Of a stretch of 61,391 nucleotides of DNA, positions 14,623-28,927 are shown one piece after another (position 1 is the first letter of the stretch; every line of letters starts with the position of its first letter). Under the pieces are notes generated by a model. It was not told the DNA's origin. It saw only the letters and a program-made list of their open reading frames with translations, and did no database searches. This DNA is from Gammaproteobacteria bacterium. GTDB lineage: Bacteria > Pseudomonadota > Gammaproteobacteria > S144-34. The stretch lies in assembly GCA_026989495.1 (NCBI GenBank), contig JALSJE010000074.1, forward strand, positions 1 through 61,391. Direction: 5' to 3'. A program made the translations under genes and the position numbers.

Positions 14623-15981
14623 TCAACGGCTTGCGGCGCCGGGGGGGGCCATCCACCCGGCCTCCCATACCAGGTGCAGGCCCGCCTGCCCCGCCTCCAC
14701 CGTGGCGTGGCTGGCGCACACGGCCAGGCCCGGCACGGCGACGAGGCGCTCGCCGTCGAGCAGCAGCGGCAGGCGCGCGCGCTCCCAGGGTGCGAGGCCC
14801 GACTCCTGGAGCAGCTTCTTGAGCGGGCGCGTGAGGCCCGCCCCCGCCGGGCGGCAGCGCTCGCCTCCGGCGCGCAGGCGCACGGTGACGCCCCGGGGCA
14901 CGCGCATGGGATCGAGCAGCCCCGCGCCCGTGGCGGGTTCGGCGCGCAGGATGCCGCCGAGCTCGGGCAGCTCGAGGGGCGCGTGCAGGTCCCAGTGGCG
15001 CGGTGCCAGCCGGGCGGGCGGCAACGGCGGCAGGGCGTACAGGGCATCGCGGTGGCGGCGCAGCTCGCCGCCAGGCCAGCGGAAGACGGGGGCGGCGTCG
15101 CGGCGGCTTCCGAGCAGCATGGCGAGGGCGGCCTCGAGCTGGGCCGTGCCCGGCACGGGCAGGCCCTGGCGGCGCAGCCAGTGGCGCAGGAGGTTGCGCG
15201 CGCGCGGCGGTGCCAGCGCCCGCAGGGCCGGGGCCGAGAGGGTGCCCGGCCGAGAACCCCGGGCCCCGGCCAGATCGAGCTCGGCCAGGCCCTCCAGCAG
15301 GGACGTGACCTCGGCACAGTGGGCGGCCGCCCGGGCCAGCGCCGCCGCCGCGCCCGGGCGCGTGGCCTCCAGGACGGGGAGGATGTCGAGGCGCACACGC
15401 GCGCGCAGCAGGCGCGGGTCGCGGTTCATGGGGTCCTCCACCCACTCCAGGCCATGGGCGGCGAGGTGGGTCCTGAGAACGGCACGCGGGAGCGCGAGCA
15501 GGGGTCGGGCGAGCCAGCCCCGGCCGAGCCGCCGCAAGGCGGGCATGGCGGCCAGCCCCGCAGGGCCGGCGCCGCGCAGGGCCTGGATGAGGAAGGTCTC
15601 GGCCTGATCCTCGCGGTGGTGGGCCGTCAGGCACAGCTCGTCCGCCTCGAGGGCCCCGCCCAGCGCCTCGTAGCGGGCGCTGCGGGCCGCCGCCTCGGGT
15701 CCCTCGCGGTCCCCTTCGGGGACGCGCACGCGCAGCACCGTGAGCGGGACGGCGAGCCCGCGGCAGAGATCGGCGCAGCGCTCAGCCCAGCCGTCGGCCT
15801 CCGGGAGGAGGCCGTGGTGCACGTGGACGGCGCGCAGGCGCAGGCCAAGGGGCTCGCGCAGCAGCGCGAGCGCGTGCAGCAGCGCGGTGGAGTCGCCGCC
15901 GCCGCTCAGGGCCACCGCCACGCCCTGGGCGTGGGGGAGGCCGGGCAAGGTGCGGCGCAGGTGCTCGACGAGCTCGCTCAC
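14623..15981 (-). CDS. tilS: tRNA(Ile)-lysidine synthase
   Basis: GVAVALSGGGDSTALLHAL...LCLTAHHREDQAETFLIQALRGAGPAGLAAMP; GTG start inferred. Confidence 0.94.
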   Translation of the reverse strand: MSELVEHLRRTLPGLPHAQGVAVALSGGGDSTALLHALALLREPLGLRLRAVHVHHGLLPEADGWAERCADLCRGLAVPLTVLRVRVPEGDREGPEAAARSARYEALGGALEADELCLTAHHREDQAETFLIQALRGAGPAGLAAMPALRRLGRGWLARPLLALPRAVLRTHLAAHGLEWVEDPMNRDPRLLRARVRLDILPVLEATRPGAAAALARAAAHCAEVTSLLEGLAELDLAGARGSRPGTLSAPALRALAPPRARNLLRHWLRRQGLPVPGTAQLEAALAMLLGSRRDAAPVFRWPGGELRRHRDALYALPPLPPARLAPRHWDLHAPLELPELGGILRAEPATGAGLLDPMRVPRGVTVRLRAGGERCRPAGAGLTRPLKKLLQESGLAPWERARLPLLLDGERLVAVPGLAVCASHATVEAGQAGLHLVWEAGWMAPPGAASR

Positions 15982-16037
15982 GGGCCCACTCTCCCGCGCG
16001 CACGCGCCATGGCCGGCCGCGCGCCGCGCCCTGCAGG

Positions 16038-16997
16038 CTACTGGTGCTTGAACTCGCCGTAGCCCATGAGCCGCTGGTGGCGCTGGTCGAGCAGCTTGTC
16101 CAGCGGTGTGCGGTCCAGCAGGTCGAGGCTCTCGACGAGGGCCTGGCGCACGCGGCGGGCCGTCTCGTCCGGGTCGCGGTGGGCCCCGCCCAGGGGCTCC
16201 TCGACGACCTCGTCCACCAGGCCCAGCTCCTTGAGGCGCCCGGAGGTGATGCCCAGCGCCGCGGCCGCCTCCGGCGCCTTCTCGGCGCTGCGCCACAGTA
16301 TGGAGGCGCAGCCCTCCGGGGAGATCACCGAGTAGGTGGCGTACTGGAGCATGAGCAGGCGGTCGCACACGCCGATGGCGAGCGCCCCGCCGGAGCCGCC
16401 CTCGCCGATGACCACCGAGACGATGGGCGTCTTCAGGCCCGCCATCACGTGCAGGTTGCGCGCGATGGCCTCGCTCTGGCCGCGCTCCTCGGCGTCGATG
16501 CCGGGGTAGGCGCCAGGGGTGTCGATGAAGGTGACCACCGGCAGCCCGAAACGCTCGGCCAGCTCCATCAGGCGCCGGGCCTTGCGGTAGCCCTCGGGAC
16601 GCGGCATGCCGAAGTTGCGTCGCAGCTTCTCCTTGGTGTCGCGCCCCTTCTGGTGGCCGATGACCATGACAGGCCGGCCATCGAGGCGCGCGAGCCCGCC
16701 GACGATGGCAGGGTCGTCGGCGAAGGCGCGGTCGCCGTGCAGCTCGTGGAAGTCGGTGAAGATGCGCTCCACGTAATCCAGCGTATAGGGCCGCTGGGGG
16801 TGGCGCGCGAGCTGCGCGATCTGCCAGGGCGTGAGCGAACGGAAGATCTGCTCGGTGAGCTCGCGGCTCTTGGCCTGGAGCCGCGCGATCTCCTCGCCGA
16901 TGTTGATCTCGCTGTCGTCGCCCAGGTAGCGCAGCTCCTCGATCTTCGCCTCCAGCTCGGCGATGGGCTGCTCGAAGTCCAGGAAGTTCAGGTTCAT
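16038..16997 (-). CDS. accA: Acetyl-CoA carboxylase carboxyltransferase subunit alpha
   Basis: [22 protein letters not shown]...RTVMV-type carboxyltransferase motifs, [43 protein letters not shown]. Confidence 0.97.
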   Translation of the reverse strand: MNLNFLDFEQPIAELEAKIEELRYLGDDSEINIGEEIARLQAKSRELTEQIFRSLTPWQIAQLARHPQRPYTLDYVERIFTDFHELHGDRAFADDPAIVGGLARLDGRPVMVIGHQKGRDTKEKLRRNFGMPRPEGYRKARRLMELAERFGLPVVTFIDTPGAYPGIDAEERGQSEAIARNLHVMAGLKTPIVSVVIGEGGSGGALAIGVCDRLLMLQYATYSVISPEGCASILWRSAEKAPEAAAALGITSGRLKELGLVDEVVEEPLGGAHRDPDETARRVRQALVESLDLLDRTPLDKLLDQRHQRLMGYGEFKHQ

Positions 16998-17058
16998 GGC
17001 CCGCACAGGCTAAACCGCGCCGGGGCGGCCGGCAACCGCCCCGGCGCCCGCGGGAGCC

Positions 17059-18423
17059 TCAGCCGGCCGCCACCCGCGGCAAGCGGTCCAGCGCGGCCTC
17101 GATGGCCTCTTCGGGGTAGGCGAAGTCCTCGAGCTCGCCGTTGAAGTAGCGGTCGTAGGCGGCCATGTCGAAGTGGCCGTGGCCCGAGAGGTTGAACAGC
17201 AGCACCTTGGGCTCGCCAAGCGCCTTGCAGCGCAGCGCCTCGTCCACCACCGCGCGGATGGCGTGGTTGGACTCGGGGGCCGGGATGATGCCCTCGGTGC
17301 GGGCAAAGAGCACCCCGGCCTCGAAGGTGGCCACCTGCGGCACCGCCACCGCCTCCAGCAGGCCTTCCTTGTACAGATGGCAGACCAGCGGCGCATCGCC
17401 GTGGTAGCGCAGCCCGCCCGCATGGATGCCGGGCGGCACGAAGTCGTGGCCCAGCGTGTACATGGGCAGCAGCGGGGTCAGGCCCACGGTGTCGCCGAAA
17501 TCGTAGGCGTAGCGCCCGCGCGTGAGCGTCGGGCAGGACTCGGGCTCCACCGCCACCAGCCGCACCTCGCGCCCGGCGGCCTTGTCGGCGAAGAAGGGAA
17601 AGGCGATGCCGCCGAAGTTGGAGCCGCCGCCGCAGGGGGCGAAGACCATGTCCGGGTACTCACCCACGCGCTCGAGCTGGCGCCTGGCCTCCAGGCCGAT
17701 CACGGTCTGGTGCAGCAGCACGTGGTTGAGCACCGAGCCGAGGGCGTAGTTGGTGTCCTTGCGCGAGGCGGCCTCCTCCACCGCCTCCGAGATGGCGATG
17801 CCGAGCGAGCCGGGCGAGTCCGGGCTCTCGGCGCGCACCTTGCGCCCGGCCTCGGTGAGATCGGTGGGGCTGGGCAGCACCTCGGCGCCCCAGGTCTCGA
17901 TCATGGAGCGGCGGAAGGGCTTCTGCTCGTAGCTTACGCGCACCATGTAGACGCGCACGTCGAGGCCGAATAGCTGGCCCGCCAGCGCCAGCGCCGAGCC
18001 CCACTGGCCGGCGCCGGTCTCGGTGGTGAGCCGCCGGATCCCGGCCTCGCGGTTGTACCAGGCCTGGGCGACGGCGGTGTTGGGCTTGTGGGAGCCGGCG
18101 GGGCTCGCGCCCTCGTACTTGTAGTAGATGCGCGCGGGCGTCCCGAGCGCCTGCTCGAGGCGTCGCGCACGGTAGAGCGGCGTCGGGCGCCACAGGCGGT
18201 AGACCTCGCGCACCGCCTCCGGGATGGGGACCCAGCGCTCGGTGCTGACCTCCTGCTCGATGAGGGCGGGCGGAAAGATGGCGGCCAGCGCGTCGGGGCC
18301 CACCGGCTTGCCTTCCGGGCCCAGCGGCGGCGGCATGGGGCTCGGCAGGTCCGCCGCGACATTGTACCACTGGGTCGGGATCTCGGACTCGTCCAGCAGG
18401 ATCTTGGTCGGCACGTCGCTCAT
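17059..18423 (-). CDS. TrpB2-type tryptophan synthase beta-like PLP enzyme
   Basis: [21 protein letters not shown]...[39 protein letters not shown]...[15 protein letters not shown]; TrpB2-like N-terminus, no trpA nearby. Confidence 0.9.
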   Translation of the reverse strand: MSDVPTKILLDESEIPTQWYNVAADLPSPMPPPLGPEGKPVGPDALAAIFPPALIEQEVSTERWVPIPEAVREVYRLWRPTPLYRARRLEQALGTPARIYYKYEGASPAGSHKPNTAVAQAWYNREAGIRRLTTETGAGQWGSALALAGQLFGLDVRVYMVRVSYEQKPFRRSMIETWGAEVLPSPTDLTEAGRKVRAESPDSPGSLGIAISEAVEEAASRKDTNYALGSVLNHVLLHQTVIGLEARRQLERVGEYPDMVFAPCGGGSNFGGIAFPFFADKAAGREVRLVAVEPESCPTLTRGRYAYDFGDTVGLTPLLPMYTLGHDFVPPGIHAGGLRYHGDAPLVCHLYKEGLLEAVAVPQVATFEAGVLFARTEGIIPAPESNHAIRAVVDEALRCKALGEPKVLLFNLSGHGHFDMAAYDRYFNGELEDFAYPEEAIEAALDRLPRVAAG

Positions 18424-18480
18424 CTTCCCCCTCTCCCCTGCTCGTGGGTGTACCGTGGCGGCGGGGCGACGCGGGCGCGC

Positions 18481-21935
<3,455 letters not shown>

Positions 21936-21939
<4 letters not shown>

Positions 21940-22547
21940 GCCGGGTCCCCCGCCTCGAGGCAGGCGCGCACGGGCGCGAAGCTGCGCCGGTGGGCGGGGC
22001 ACGGCCCCAGCTGCCGCAGCGCCGCCAGGTGCGCAGCGGTGGCATAGCCCTTGTGGGCGGCGAAGCCGTAGCCGGGGAAGCGCCGGTCGAGGGCCACCAT
22101 CTCGGCGTCGCGGGCCGTCTTGGCGAGGATGGAGGCGGCAGCGATCGCGGGCTCGCGGGCATCGCCGCCCACCACCGGCTCACCCGGGCAGGGCAGCGGC
22201 GGCCAGCGGTCGCCGTCCACGAGCGCGTAGTCGGGGCGCGGCCGCAGCGCCTCCACGGCGCGGCGCATGGCGAGCAGGGTCGCCTGCAGGATGTTGAGCC
22301 GGTCGATCTCGTCCACCTCGGCGCGTCCCAGGGCCCAGGCCAGGGCCCGCTCGCGGATCGCCGCCGCCAGCCGTGCGCGCACTGCGGGCGCGAGGCGCTT
22401 GGAGTCGTCCAGGCCCTCGATGGGGCGCCCCGGGTCGAGGATGACGGCCGCGGCGACCACGGGGCCGGCGAGCGGACCGCGCCCGGCTTCGTCCACGCCG
22501 GCCACACGCCCGCCAGCGAAGGTGAGGCTCCCCTGGGCGGGCCTCAT
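21936..22547 (-). CDS. rnhB: Ribonuclease HII
   Basis: [23 protein letters not shown]...[12 protein letters not shown]. Confidence 0.95.
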
Positions 22548-23686
22548 GCGGGCCCTCCCCTCGCCACCTCCAGCACTGCCTCGGCCGCGCGCCGGTCGGC
22601 GTCGCGGCGCAGCCGGCGGTGGATGGACTCGAAGGCTGCCACGGCACGTGCGGCGCGCTCGGGCTGGTCGAGCCAGGCCAGCACCTCGGCGCCCAGCCGT
22701 TCCGGGACGGCCGCGTCCTGGATCAGCTCCGGCACCAGGTCGGTCCCCGCCAGCAGGTTGGGCAAGGCATAGCGGTCGATGCGCACGAGCCGCCGGGCGA
22801 TGGCGTAGGTGAGCGGCGCCAAACGATAGGCTACCACCATGGGGCGCTTCAGCAAGAGTGCCTCCAGGGTGGCGGTGCCGCTGGCGGCGAGCGCCACGTC
22901 GGCGGCGGCGAGCGCCGCATGCGAGCGCCCTTCCACCGTGCGCACGGGGACCTGGGGCGCGTGCGCGGCGAGCGCCGCGCGCCACAGGGCGGCGGTGGCC
23001 GGCGTCGCCATGGGGGCCACGAAGGCGAGCCCCGGGCGGTGCGCCGCCAGCCACGCCACCGTGGCCGCGAACACCGGGCCCAGGCGGGCGGCCTCGCCGC
23101 GCCGGCTGCCGGGGAGCACCGCCACCACTTGCCCTTCGGGCGGAAGGCCGAGATCGGCGCGTGCGGCGGCACGGTCCGGCACCTCCGGAAGCAGGTCGGC
23201 CAGGGGGTGGCCGACGAAGGTGGCGGGCACCCCGTGGCGCTCGTAGAACTCGGCCTCGAAGTCGAACAAGGTCAGGACCCGATCCACCGCTCGCGCGATG
23301 GCTCGCACCCGGCCCTGGCGCCAGGCCCACACCGAGGGGCTCACGTAGTGCACGGTGGGGATGCCGCGGGCGCGCAGGCGCCGCTCCAGGCCCAGGTTGA
23401 AGTCCGGGGCGTCGATGCCGACGAAGACGTCGGGGCGGGCGGAGGCCAGGGCACGGTGCAGGCGGCGGCGCAGGGCGAGCAGGCCGGGCAGGTGCCGCAG
23501 CACCTCGACCAGCCCCATGACCGCGAGCCGCTCCGCCGGCGCCAGCAGCTCCAGCCCCCCGGCAGCCATGAGCGGCCCCCCGACCCCGACGAAGCGCACC
23601 TCCGGCACCCGCGCGCGCAGGGCCCGCATGAGGCCCGCGCCCAGCCGGTCGCCGGAGGCCTCCCCCGCGACCAGCGCCACCCGCAT
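22544..23686 (-). CDS. lpxB: Lipid-A-disaccharide synthase
   Basis: [23 protein letters not shown]...[14 protein letters not shown]. Confidence 0.96.
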   Translation of the reverse strand: MRVALVAGEASGDRLGAGLMRALRARVPEVRFVGVGGPLMAAGGLELLAPAERLAVMGLVEVLRHLPGLLALRRRLHRALASARPDVFVGIDAPDFNLGLERRLRARGIPTVHYVSPSVWAWRQGRVRAIARAVDRVLTLFDFEAEFYERHGVPATFVGHPLADLLPEVPDRAAARADLGLPPEGQVVAVLPGSRRGEAARLGPVFAATVAWLAAHRPGLAFVAPMATPATAALWRAALAAHAPQVPVRTVEGRSHAALAAADVALAASGTATLEALLLKRPMVVAYRLAPLTYAIARRLVRIDRYALPNLLAGTDLVPELIQDAAVPERLGAEVLAWLDQPERAARAVAAFESIHRRLRRDADRRAAEAVLEVARGGPA

Positions 23687-23704
23687 CTCGACCCCCCGAC
23701 CGGC

Positions 23705-24475
23705 TCAGCGCACCAGGCCGCGCCCGCGCTCGCGCAGGAAGGCCACCAGCGGCTCGAGCTCCGGATGCCCGGGCAGCATGGCCACGATGCGCTCGGTCGC
23801 CTCCTCGCGGCGGAGCCCCGAGCGGTACAGGATCCGATAGGCCTCGCGGATGGCCCTGATCGCCTCGGTCGTGAAGCCGCGCCGGCGCAGGCCCTCGGTG
23901 TTGATGCCGTGGGGTCGGGCCGGTTGCCCTGCCACCGTGACGTAGGGCGGGACGTCCTTGGCGATGCCGCTGCCGAAGGCGGTGAAACAGTGCGCGCCGA
24001 GCCGGCAGAACTGGTGCACGAGCGTGAAGCCGCCGAGGATGGCGTGGTCGCCCACCACCACGTGCCCCGCGAGCGAGGCGCCGTTGGCGAAGATGGTGTG
24101 GCTGCCCACCTGGCAGTCGTGGGCGATGTGCACGTAGGCCATGATCCAGTTGTCGTCGCCGATGCGCGTGATCCCGCCCCCCTGAACGGTGCCGCGGTTG
24201 ATGGTGGTGTACTCGCGGATGACGTTGCGGTCACCGATCTCCAGGCGCGTCGGCTCGCCCGCGTACTTCTTGTCCTGCGGGTCGTCGCCGATGGAAGCGA
24301 ACTGGTAGATGCGGTTGTCGTGCCCGATGACCGTGGGCCCGCGCAGCACCGAGTGCGGCCCGATGCGGGTGCCGGCGCCGATGCGGACGCCTGCGCCGAT
24401 GATGGCGTAGGGGCCGACCTCGACCCCCTCGTCGAGCTCGGCGCCGGGATCGATAACCGCGCGCGGGTCGATCAC
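23705..24475 (-). CDS. lpxA: UDP-N-acetylglucosamine acyltransferase
   Basis: Left-handed beta-helix hexapeptides; [26 protein letters not shown]...[13 protein letters not shown]...[20 protein letters not shown] start overlapping fabZ stop. Confidence 0.96.
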   Translation of the reverse strand: MIDPRAVIDPGAELDEGVEVGPYAIIGAGVRIGAGTRIGPHSVLRGPTVIGHDNRIYQFASIGDDPQDKKYAGEPTRLEIGDRNVIREYTTINRGTVQGGGITRIGDDNWIMAYVHIAHDCQVGSHTIFANGASLAGHVVVGDHAILGGFTLVHQFCRLGAHCFTAFGSGIAKDVPPYVTVAGQPARPHGINTEGLRRRGFTTEAIRAIREAYRILYRSGLRREEATERIVAMLPGHPELEPLVAFLRERGRGLVR

Positions 24476-24921
24476 GCCCTGGGGTCCTTCGTGGTGCACA
24501 TGATCTGCGCCTCGGCACAGACCTCCCCGTCCACCCGCGCCACGCACGTGAAGATGCCCACGCCTTTCAGGAGGCGCTTGAGCTCGACCTCCAGGCGCAG
24601 CTGGTCGCCCGGACCCACCGGGCGCTTGAAGCGCGCCTTGTCGATACCCACCAGGTAGTAGACGGACTCGCCGCCCTCCCCTTCGCCGGCACGGAAGGCG
24701 AGCAGGCCGGTCGCCTGGGCCAGCGCCTCGAGTATGAGCACGCCCGGCATCACCGGGTGGCCCGGGAAGTGGCCCGGGAAGAAGGGCTCGTTGATGGTCA
24801 CGTTCTTGATCGCCACCAGCCGCCTGCCGGGTTCGTACTCCACCACCCGGTCCACCAGCAGGAACGGATAGCGGTGCGGCAGGTTGCGGAGTATCTCCTC
24901 GATGCCACCTTGCTCGGACAA
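24472..24921 (-). CDS. fabZ: 3-hydroxyacyl-ACP dehydratase FabZ
   Basis: [63 protein letters not shown]. Confidence 0.97.
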   Translation of the reverse strand: MSEQGGIEEILRNLPHRYPFLLVDRVVEYEPGRRLVAIKNVTINEPFFPGHFPGHPVMPGVLILEALAQATGLLAFRAGEGEGGESVYYLVGIDKARFKRPVGPGDQLRLEVELKRLLKGVGIFTCVARVDGEVCAEAQIMCTTKDPRA

Positions 24922-24969
24922 GTGCTTCCCCTCCCTCGCGTGCGCGCCGTCGCAGGGCGCCTGCGCGTC

Positions 24970-26013
24970 TCAGGATTCCCGCTCGTGCCCTTCCACGCCC
25001 GGCTCCAGGCGCCGCTCCAGGCGCCGCAGACGGCGCGCCAGGCGGTCGAGCTGCGCGAAGCGGGCGGCGTTGCGGCGCCATTCCCGGTTGGCCTGGAGCG
25101 GCACGCCGGACGAGTACACCCCGGGCTCGCGGATGCTGTGGGAGACCAGGCTCATGGCCGTGATCACGGTGCCGTCGGCGATCTCGATGTGGCCGGCGAT
25201 GCCCGCTCCGCCCCCGATCATGCAGCCGCGGCCGATGCGCGCGCTGCCGGCGATGCCCACGCAGCCGGCGATCGCGGTGTGCGCGCCGATCACGACGTTG
25301 TGCGCCACCTGAATCTGGTTGTCCAGCTTGACACCATCCTCGATGATGGTGTCGTCCAGCGCGCCGCGGTCGATGGTCGTGTTGGCGCCGATCTCCACGT
25401 CGTCGCCGATCACGACGCTCCCGAGCTGGGGCACCTTCTCCCAACGCTCCCCGGCGCGCGCGAAGCCGAAGCCGTCGCTGCCCACCACCACGCCCGGATG
25501 GAGCAGGCAGCGGCGGCCCACGCGCACGCCGTGGCACAGGGTCACGTTCGCCACCAGGCGCGTGCCTTCACCGACCACCGCTCCCTCCTCCAGCACGCAG
25601 CCGGGGCCGATCCAGGCCCCCGCCGCCACGCGCGCTCCGGCTTCGACCACGGCACCGGGCCCGATCCAGGCCCGGGGATGCACCTCGGCCCCGGGCGCGA
25701 CGGCCGCCGCCGGATGGATGCCCGCGCGCGCGGGCGGGGCGGGCGCGAACAGCGTCGCTGCGCGTGCGAAGGCGAGGTAGGGGTCGTCCGCCACGAGCGC
25801 GCCCACCGGACAGGCGGGACGCTCCTCGGCACGCAGGATCACCGCCGCCGCGCGGGTGTGGCGCAGCCGGCCGCGGTAGCGGGGGTTGGCGAGGAAGCTG
25901 ACCTGAGCCGGGCCGGCGCGGTCGAGAGGGGCCACGCCGCGCACCCGTGCCTGCGGGTCCCCCTCGAGGCGCGCGCCGATACGCTCAGCAAGCTCTGCAA
26001 GGCTGAGCTCCAC
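24970..26013 (-). CDS. lpxD: UDP-3-O-(3-hydroxymyristoyl)glucosamine N-acyltransferase
   Basis: LAELAERIGARLEGDPQARVRGVAPLDRAGPAQVSFLANPRY... GSDGFGFARAGERWEKVPQLGSVVIGDDVEIGANTTIDRGAL. Confidence 0.97.
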   Translation of the reverse strand: MELSLAELAERIGARLEGDPQARVRGVAPLDRAGPAQVSFLANPRYRGRLRHTRAAAVILRAEERPACPVGALVADDPYLAFARAATLFAPAPPARAGIHPAAAVAPGAEVHPRAWIGPGAVVEAGARVAAGAWIGPGCVLEEGAVVGEGTRLVANVTLCHGVRVGRRCLLHPGVVVGSDGFGFARAGERWEKVPQLGSVVIGDDVEIGANTTIDRGALDDTIIEDGVKLDNQIQVAHNVVIGAHTAIAGCVGIAGSARIGRGCMIGGGAGIAGHIEIADGTVITAMSLVSHSIREPGVYSSGVPLQANREWRRNAARFAQLDRLARRLRRLERRLEPGVEGHERES

Positions 26014-26017
26014 CCGT

Positions 26018-26560
26018 CTACTGTTTCTTGCCGGCCGCGGACCCGGCCTGCTCCTTGCGGAACTCTTCCTGCAGGCGGCGCAGCACCTTGCCCGTGATGT
26101 CCACGCGCCGGCCGGCGTAGATCACGCCGTCGCCCAGGATGAGGTCATACTTCTCCTCCTTGGCGAGACCGACGATGGCCTGGTAGACGCGCCGCTGAAG
26201 CTTGCCGAACTCCTCGTTGCGGCGGATGTTGAAGTCCTCACGGAATTCGTCCTGGGCGCGCTTGATCTCGCGGCGCTGGGCACGTATCTGGCGCTCGAGC
26301 TTGCGCCGCTCGGCCTCGCTCATGACCGCCCCGTCGCGCGCGAGCCTTTCCTCGAGCTTGCGCAGCGCCTTCTGCTTGCGCACCAGCTCCCGGTCACGCG
26401 GGGCGAACTCGCGCTCGAGGCGCTTGCGCGCCGCCTCTGCCTGGGGCGACTTCTCCAGGAGCAACGCGGGATTGACGACCCCGATCTTGATCTCCGCGGC
26501 CGCCCCTCCGGCGGCAGCCATCAGGATGAAGCCGGAAAGCCATGCGGCAACCTTCGTCAT
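26018..26560 (-). CDS. skp: OmpH/Skp-family periplasmic chaperone
   Basis: Signal peptide then EIKIGVVNPALLLEKSPQAEAARKRLEREFAPRDRELVRKQKAL...; between lpxD and bamA. Confidence 0.92.
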   Translation of the reverse strand: MTKVAAWLSGFILMAAAGGAAAEIKIGVVNPALLLEKSPQAEAARKRLEREFAPRDRELVRKQKALRKLEERLARDGAVMSEAERRKLERQIRAQRREIKRAQDEFREDFNIRRNEEFGKLQRRVYQAIVGLAKEEKYDLILGDGVIYAGRRVDITGKVLRRLQEEFRKEQAGSAAGKKQ

Positions 26561-26582
26561 ACGCTTGCCCACAGCTGCCTCC

Positions 26583-28865
26583 TCAGAAGCTGCGCCCGAA
26601 CGTGAACTGAAACGGCTGCGTATCGTCGCCCGGCTTGGCATTGAGCGGCGCGGCCAGGCTGAAGACAAGAGGCCCCAGCGGCGACAGCCATTGCAGGGTC
26701 ACTCCGGCCGAGTAGCGCAGCTTCGCCGTATCGAATTGGCCGACGGTCCTGAATACATTACCGGCATCGACGAACCCGCTCAACCGCAGCGTGTGCGCGG
26801 CCTCCCCCACAGGGGGCGGGAAGATCAGCTCCAGACGGGCGGTGGTGAGGAAAGCCCCACCCAGGGGCAGCCCGTTGGAGTCGCGCGGCCCCAGCGTATT
26901 GGCCTCGTAGCCCCGCACCGAGCTGATGCCACCAGCATAGAAGTTGGCGAAGAAGGGCAAGCCGGAAGTGCCGCCGTATCCGTCGCCGTAGCCGATCTCG
27001 AAGCGGCCCCGGAGGGTAAAGCGGCGGGTCAGCGGAAGGTAGCGGTCGTGGATGTAGCGCAGCTTGAAATACTCGAGCGAGCTGCCTGGCAGGACAATAT
27101 CGCCGCCAATGGACTGCAGCGCGCCGCGGTCGGGGAAGAGTGCGCGGTTGCGGGAATCGTGCCGCCAGTTGAGCGAAATCTTGAAGAGATCGTAGCTGTC
27201 GCCGTTGGCGGCAAGGAAATCTCTGATCTCGCTGGAGGCGGCCGTTCCAAGGTCGATGCCAAGGCGGTCGTAGGACAGCGCAAGCCTGACATAGTTGAAT
27301 TCTGCCAGCGGCAGACCGAAGCTCACCTCTCCTCCAGCCACGTTGGTGGCATAGTCCGCGATCCCTGCCTCCTCTGCGTCGGTCCGACGGTAGTTGAGAC
27401 GGAACCCGCGACTGATCCCGTCCAGCGTGTAATAGGGATTGAGATAGGAGATGGAGTAGATCGTGTTGACCTGGGAGTTGTTGAAGCTGAAGCTCACCTG
27501 CTTCCCGGTCCCGAGGAAGTTCTCTTCCGTGACCGAAGCATTGAAGATGAGACCCTGGGACTGCGAGTAGCCGAGGCCGGCCATCATGGTGCCGGAGGAA
27601 CGCTCGGTAACGGTGAAGACCACGTCCACCTGATCGGTGGTGCCGGGCACCGCCGGCGTCTCCACATTCACCTCCTGGAAGAATGGCAGGCGCTCGAGGC
27701 GGGTGCGCGAGAGCCTCACCTTGGCCGCAGAGAAGGGCGCCCCCTCCATCTGCCGCATCTCGCGCCGCAGGACCTCGTCGCGCGTACGGTAGTTGCCCTT
27801 GAAGATGATGCGGCGCACGTACACGCGCTTGCCCGGGTCCACGAAGAAGGTAACCGAGACACGCCTGCGCTCCTCGTCCAGATCGGGAATGGTGTTGACG
27901 TTGGCGAAGGCATAGCCCTCGTCGCCCAGGCGCTCGACGATACGCTTGGCGCTTTCCGCCAGCTCCTTGCGCGAGAACACGGCGCCCGGTCGCACGCTGA
28001 TGAGGGGTTCCAGCTCCGCAGCCGGCACGGGGAGGCGCCCGGCGAGCTTGACCTCGCCCACCGTGTAGCGCTCGCCCTCACGCACGTTGATGGTGATATA
28101 GACCTCCTTGCGGTCGGGCGTGATGGTCACCTGCGTGGACTCGATCTCGGAGTTGAGATAACCGCGGTCCTGGTACCAGGAGCGCAGCTTCTCGAGATCG
28201 CCGGCGAGCTTCTCCCTGGAGTAACGATCGCGGCGGGTGTAGAAGGAGAGCCAGTTGGGCGGGCCCAGGGTGAAGCGCTTGAGCAGCTCCTTCTCGCTGA
28301 AAGCCTTATTTCCAACAATATTGATCTGCCGGATACGCGCGATCTTACCCTCCGTGATGTCGATGGCGACCGCGACGCGGTTGCGCTCCAGAGGGGTGAC
28401 CGTCGTGCGAATCCGCACGCCGTACTTGCCGCGCGCGAAGTACTGGCGGCGCAGCTCCTGCTCGACCCGGTCGAGGATGGCACGGTTGAAGACCCGCCCG
28501 CGCGCGAAACCTATCTGTCTGAGCCCGTCCAGCAGCTGGTCGGTGTCGATGTCACGGTTTCCGGAGACCTTGATATCGGCGATGGCCGGCCGCTCCACCA
28601 CCTCCACGACGAGCACGTCCCCGTCGCGCGCCAGGCGCACGTCCGAGAAGAAACCCGTCTTGAACAGCGTCCGCACGGCCTGCGCCGCACGCATCTCGTC
28701 CAGACGCTCGCCCACCTTGACGGGCAGATAGTTGAAGACCGTGCCGGCCGAGATGCGCCGCAGCCCTTCGAGCCGGATGTCGCGCACCACGAAGGGCTCG
28801 AAGGCGGCCGCCGTGGCCGCCGCCGCGAGGCAGAGCCCCGCGCACCACGCTTGCAGACGTCTCAT
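26583..28865 (-). CDS. bamA: Outer membrane protein assembly factor BamA
   Basis: POTRA repeats (FVVRDIRLEGLRRISAGTVFNYLPV) and Omp85 barrel (FANFYAGGISSVRGYEANTLGP), C-terminal FGRSF. Confidence 0.97.
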   Translation of the reverse strand: MRRLQAWCAGLCLAAAATAAAFEPFVVRDIRLEGLRRISAGTVFNYLPVKVGERLDEMRAAQAVRTLFKTGFFSDVRLARDGDVLVVEVVERPAIADIKVSGNRDIDTDQLLDGLRQIGFARGRVFNRAILDRVEQELRRQYFARGKYGVRIRTTVTPLERNRVAVAIDITEGKIARIRQINIVGNKAFSEKELLKRFTLGPPNWLSFYTRRDRYSREKLAGDLEKLRSWYQDRGYLNSEIESTQVTITPDRKEVYITINVREGERYTVGEVKLAGRLPVPAAELEPLISVRPGAVFSRKELAESAKRIVERLGDEGYAFANVNTIPDLDEERRRVSVTFFVDPGKRVYVRRIIFKGNYRTRDEVLRREMRQMEGAPFSAAKVRLSRTRLERLPFFQEVNVETPAVPGTTDQVDVVFTVTERSSGTMMAGLGYSQSQGLIFNASVTEENFLGTGKQVSFSFNNSQVNTIYSISYLNPYYTLDGISRGFRLNYRRTDAEEAGIADYATNVAGGEVSFGLPLAEFNYVRLALSYDRLGIDLGTAASSEIRDFLAANGDSYDLFKISLNWRHDSRNRALFPDRGALQSIGGDIVLPGSSLEYFKLRYIHDRYLPLTRRFTLRGRFEIGYGDGYGGTSGLPFFANFYAGGISSVRGYEANTLGPRDSNGLPLGGAFLTTARLELIFPPPVGEAAHTLRLSGFVDAGNVFRTVGQFDTAKLRYSAGVTLQWLSPLGPLVFSLAAPLNAKPGDDTQPFQFTFGRSF

Positions 28866-28927
28866 TCCCGACCTGCTCCGCATGCCCGCCTGTGCCGTGC
28901 CTTCTCTGCGGTGTGCGCCCCACCTGC

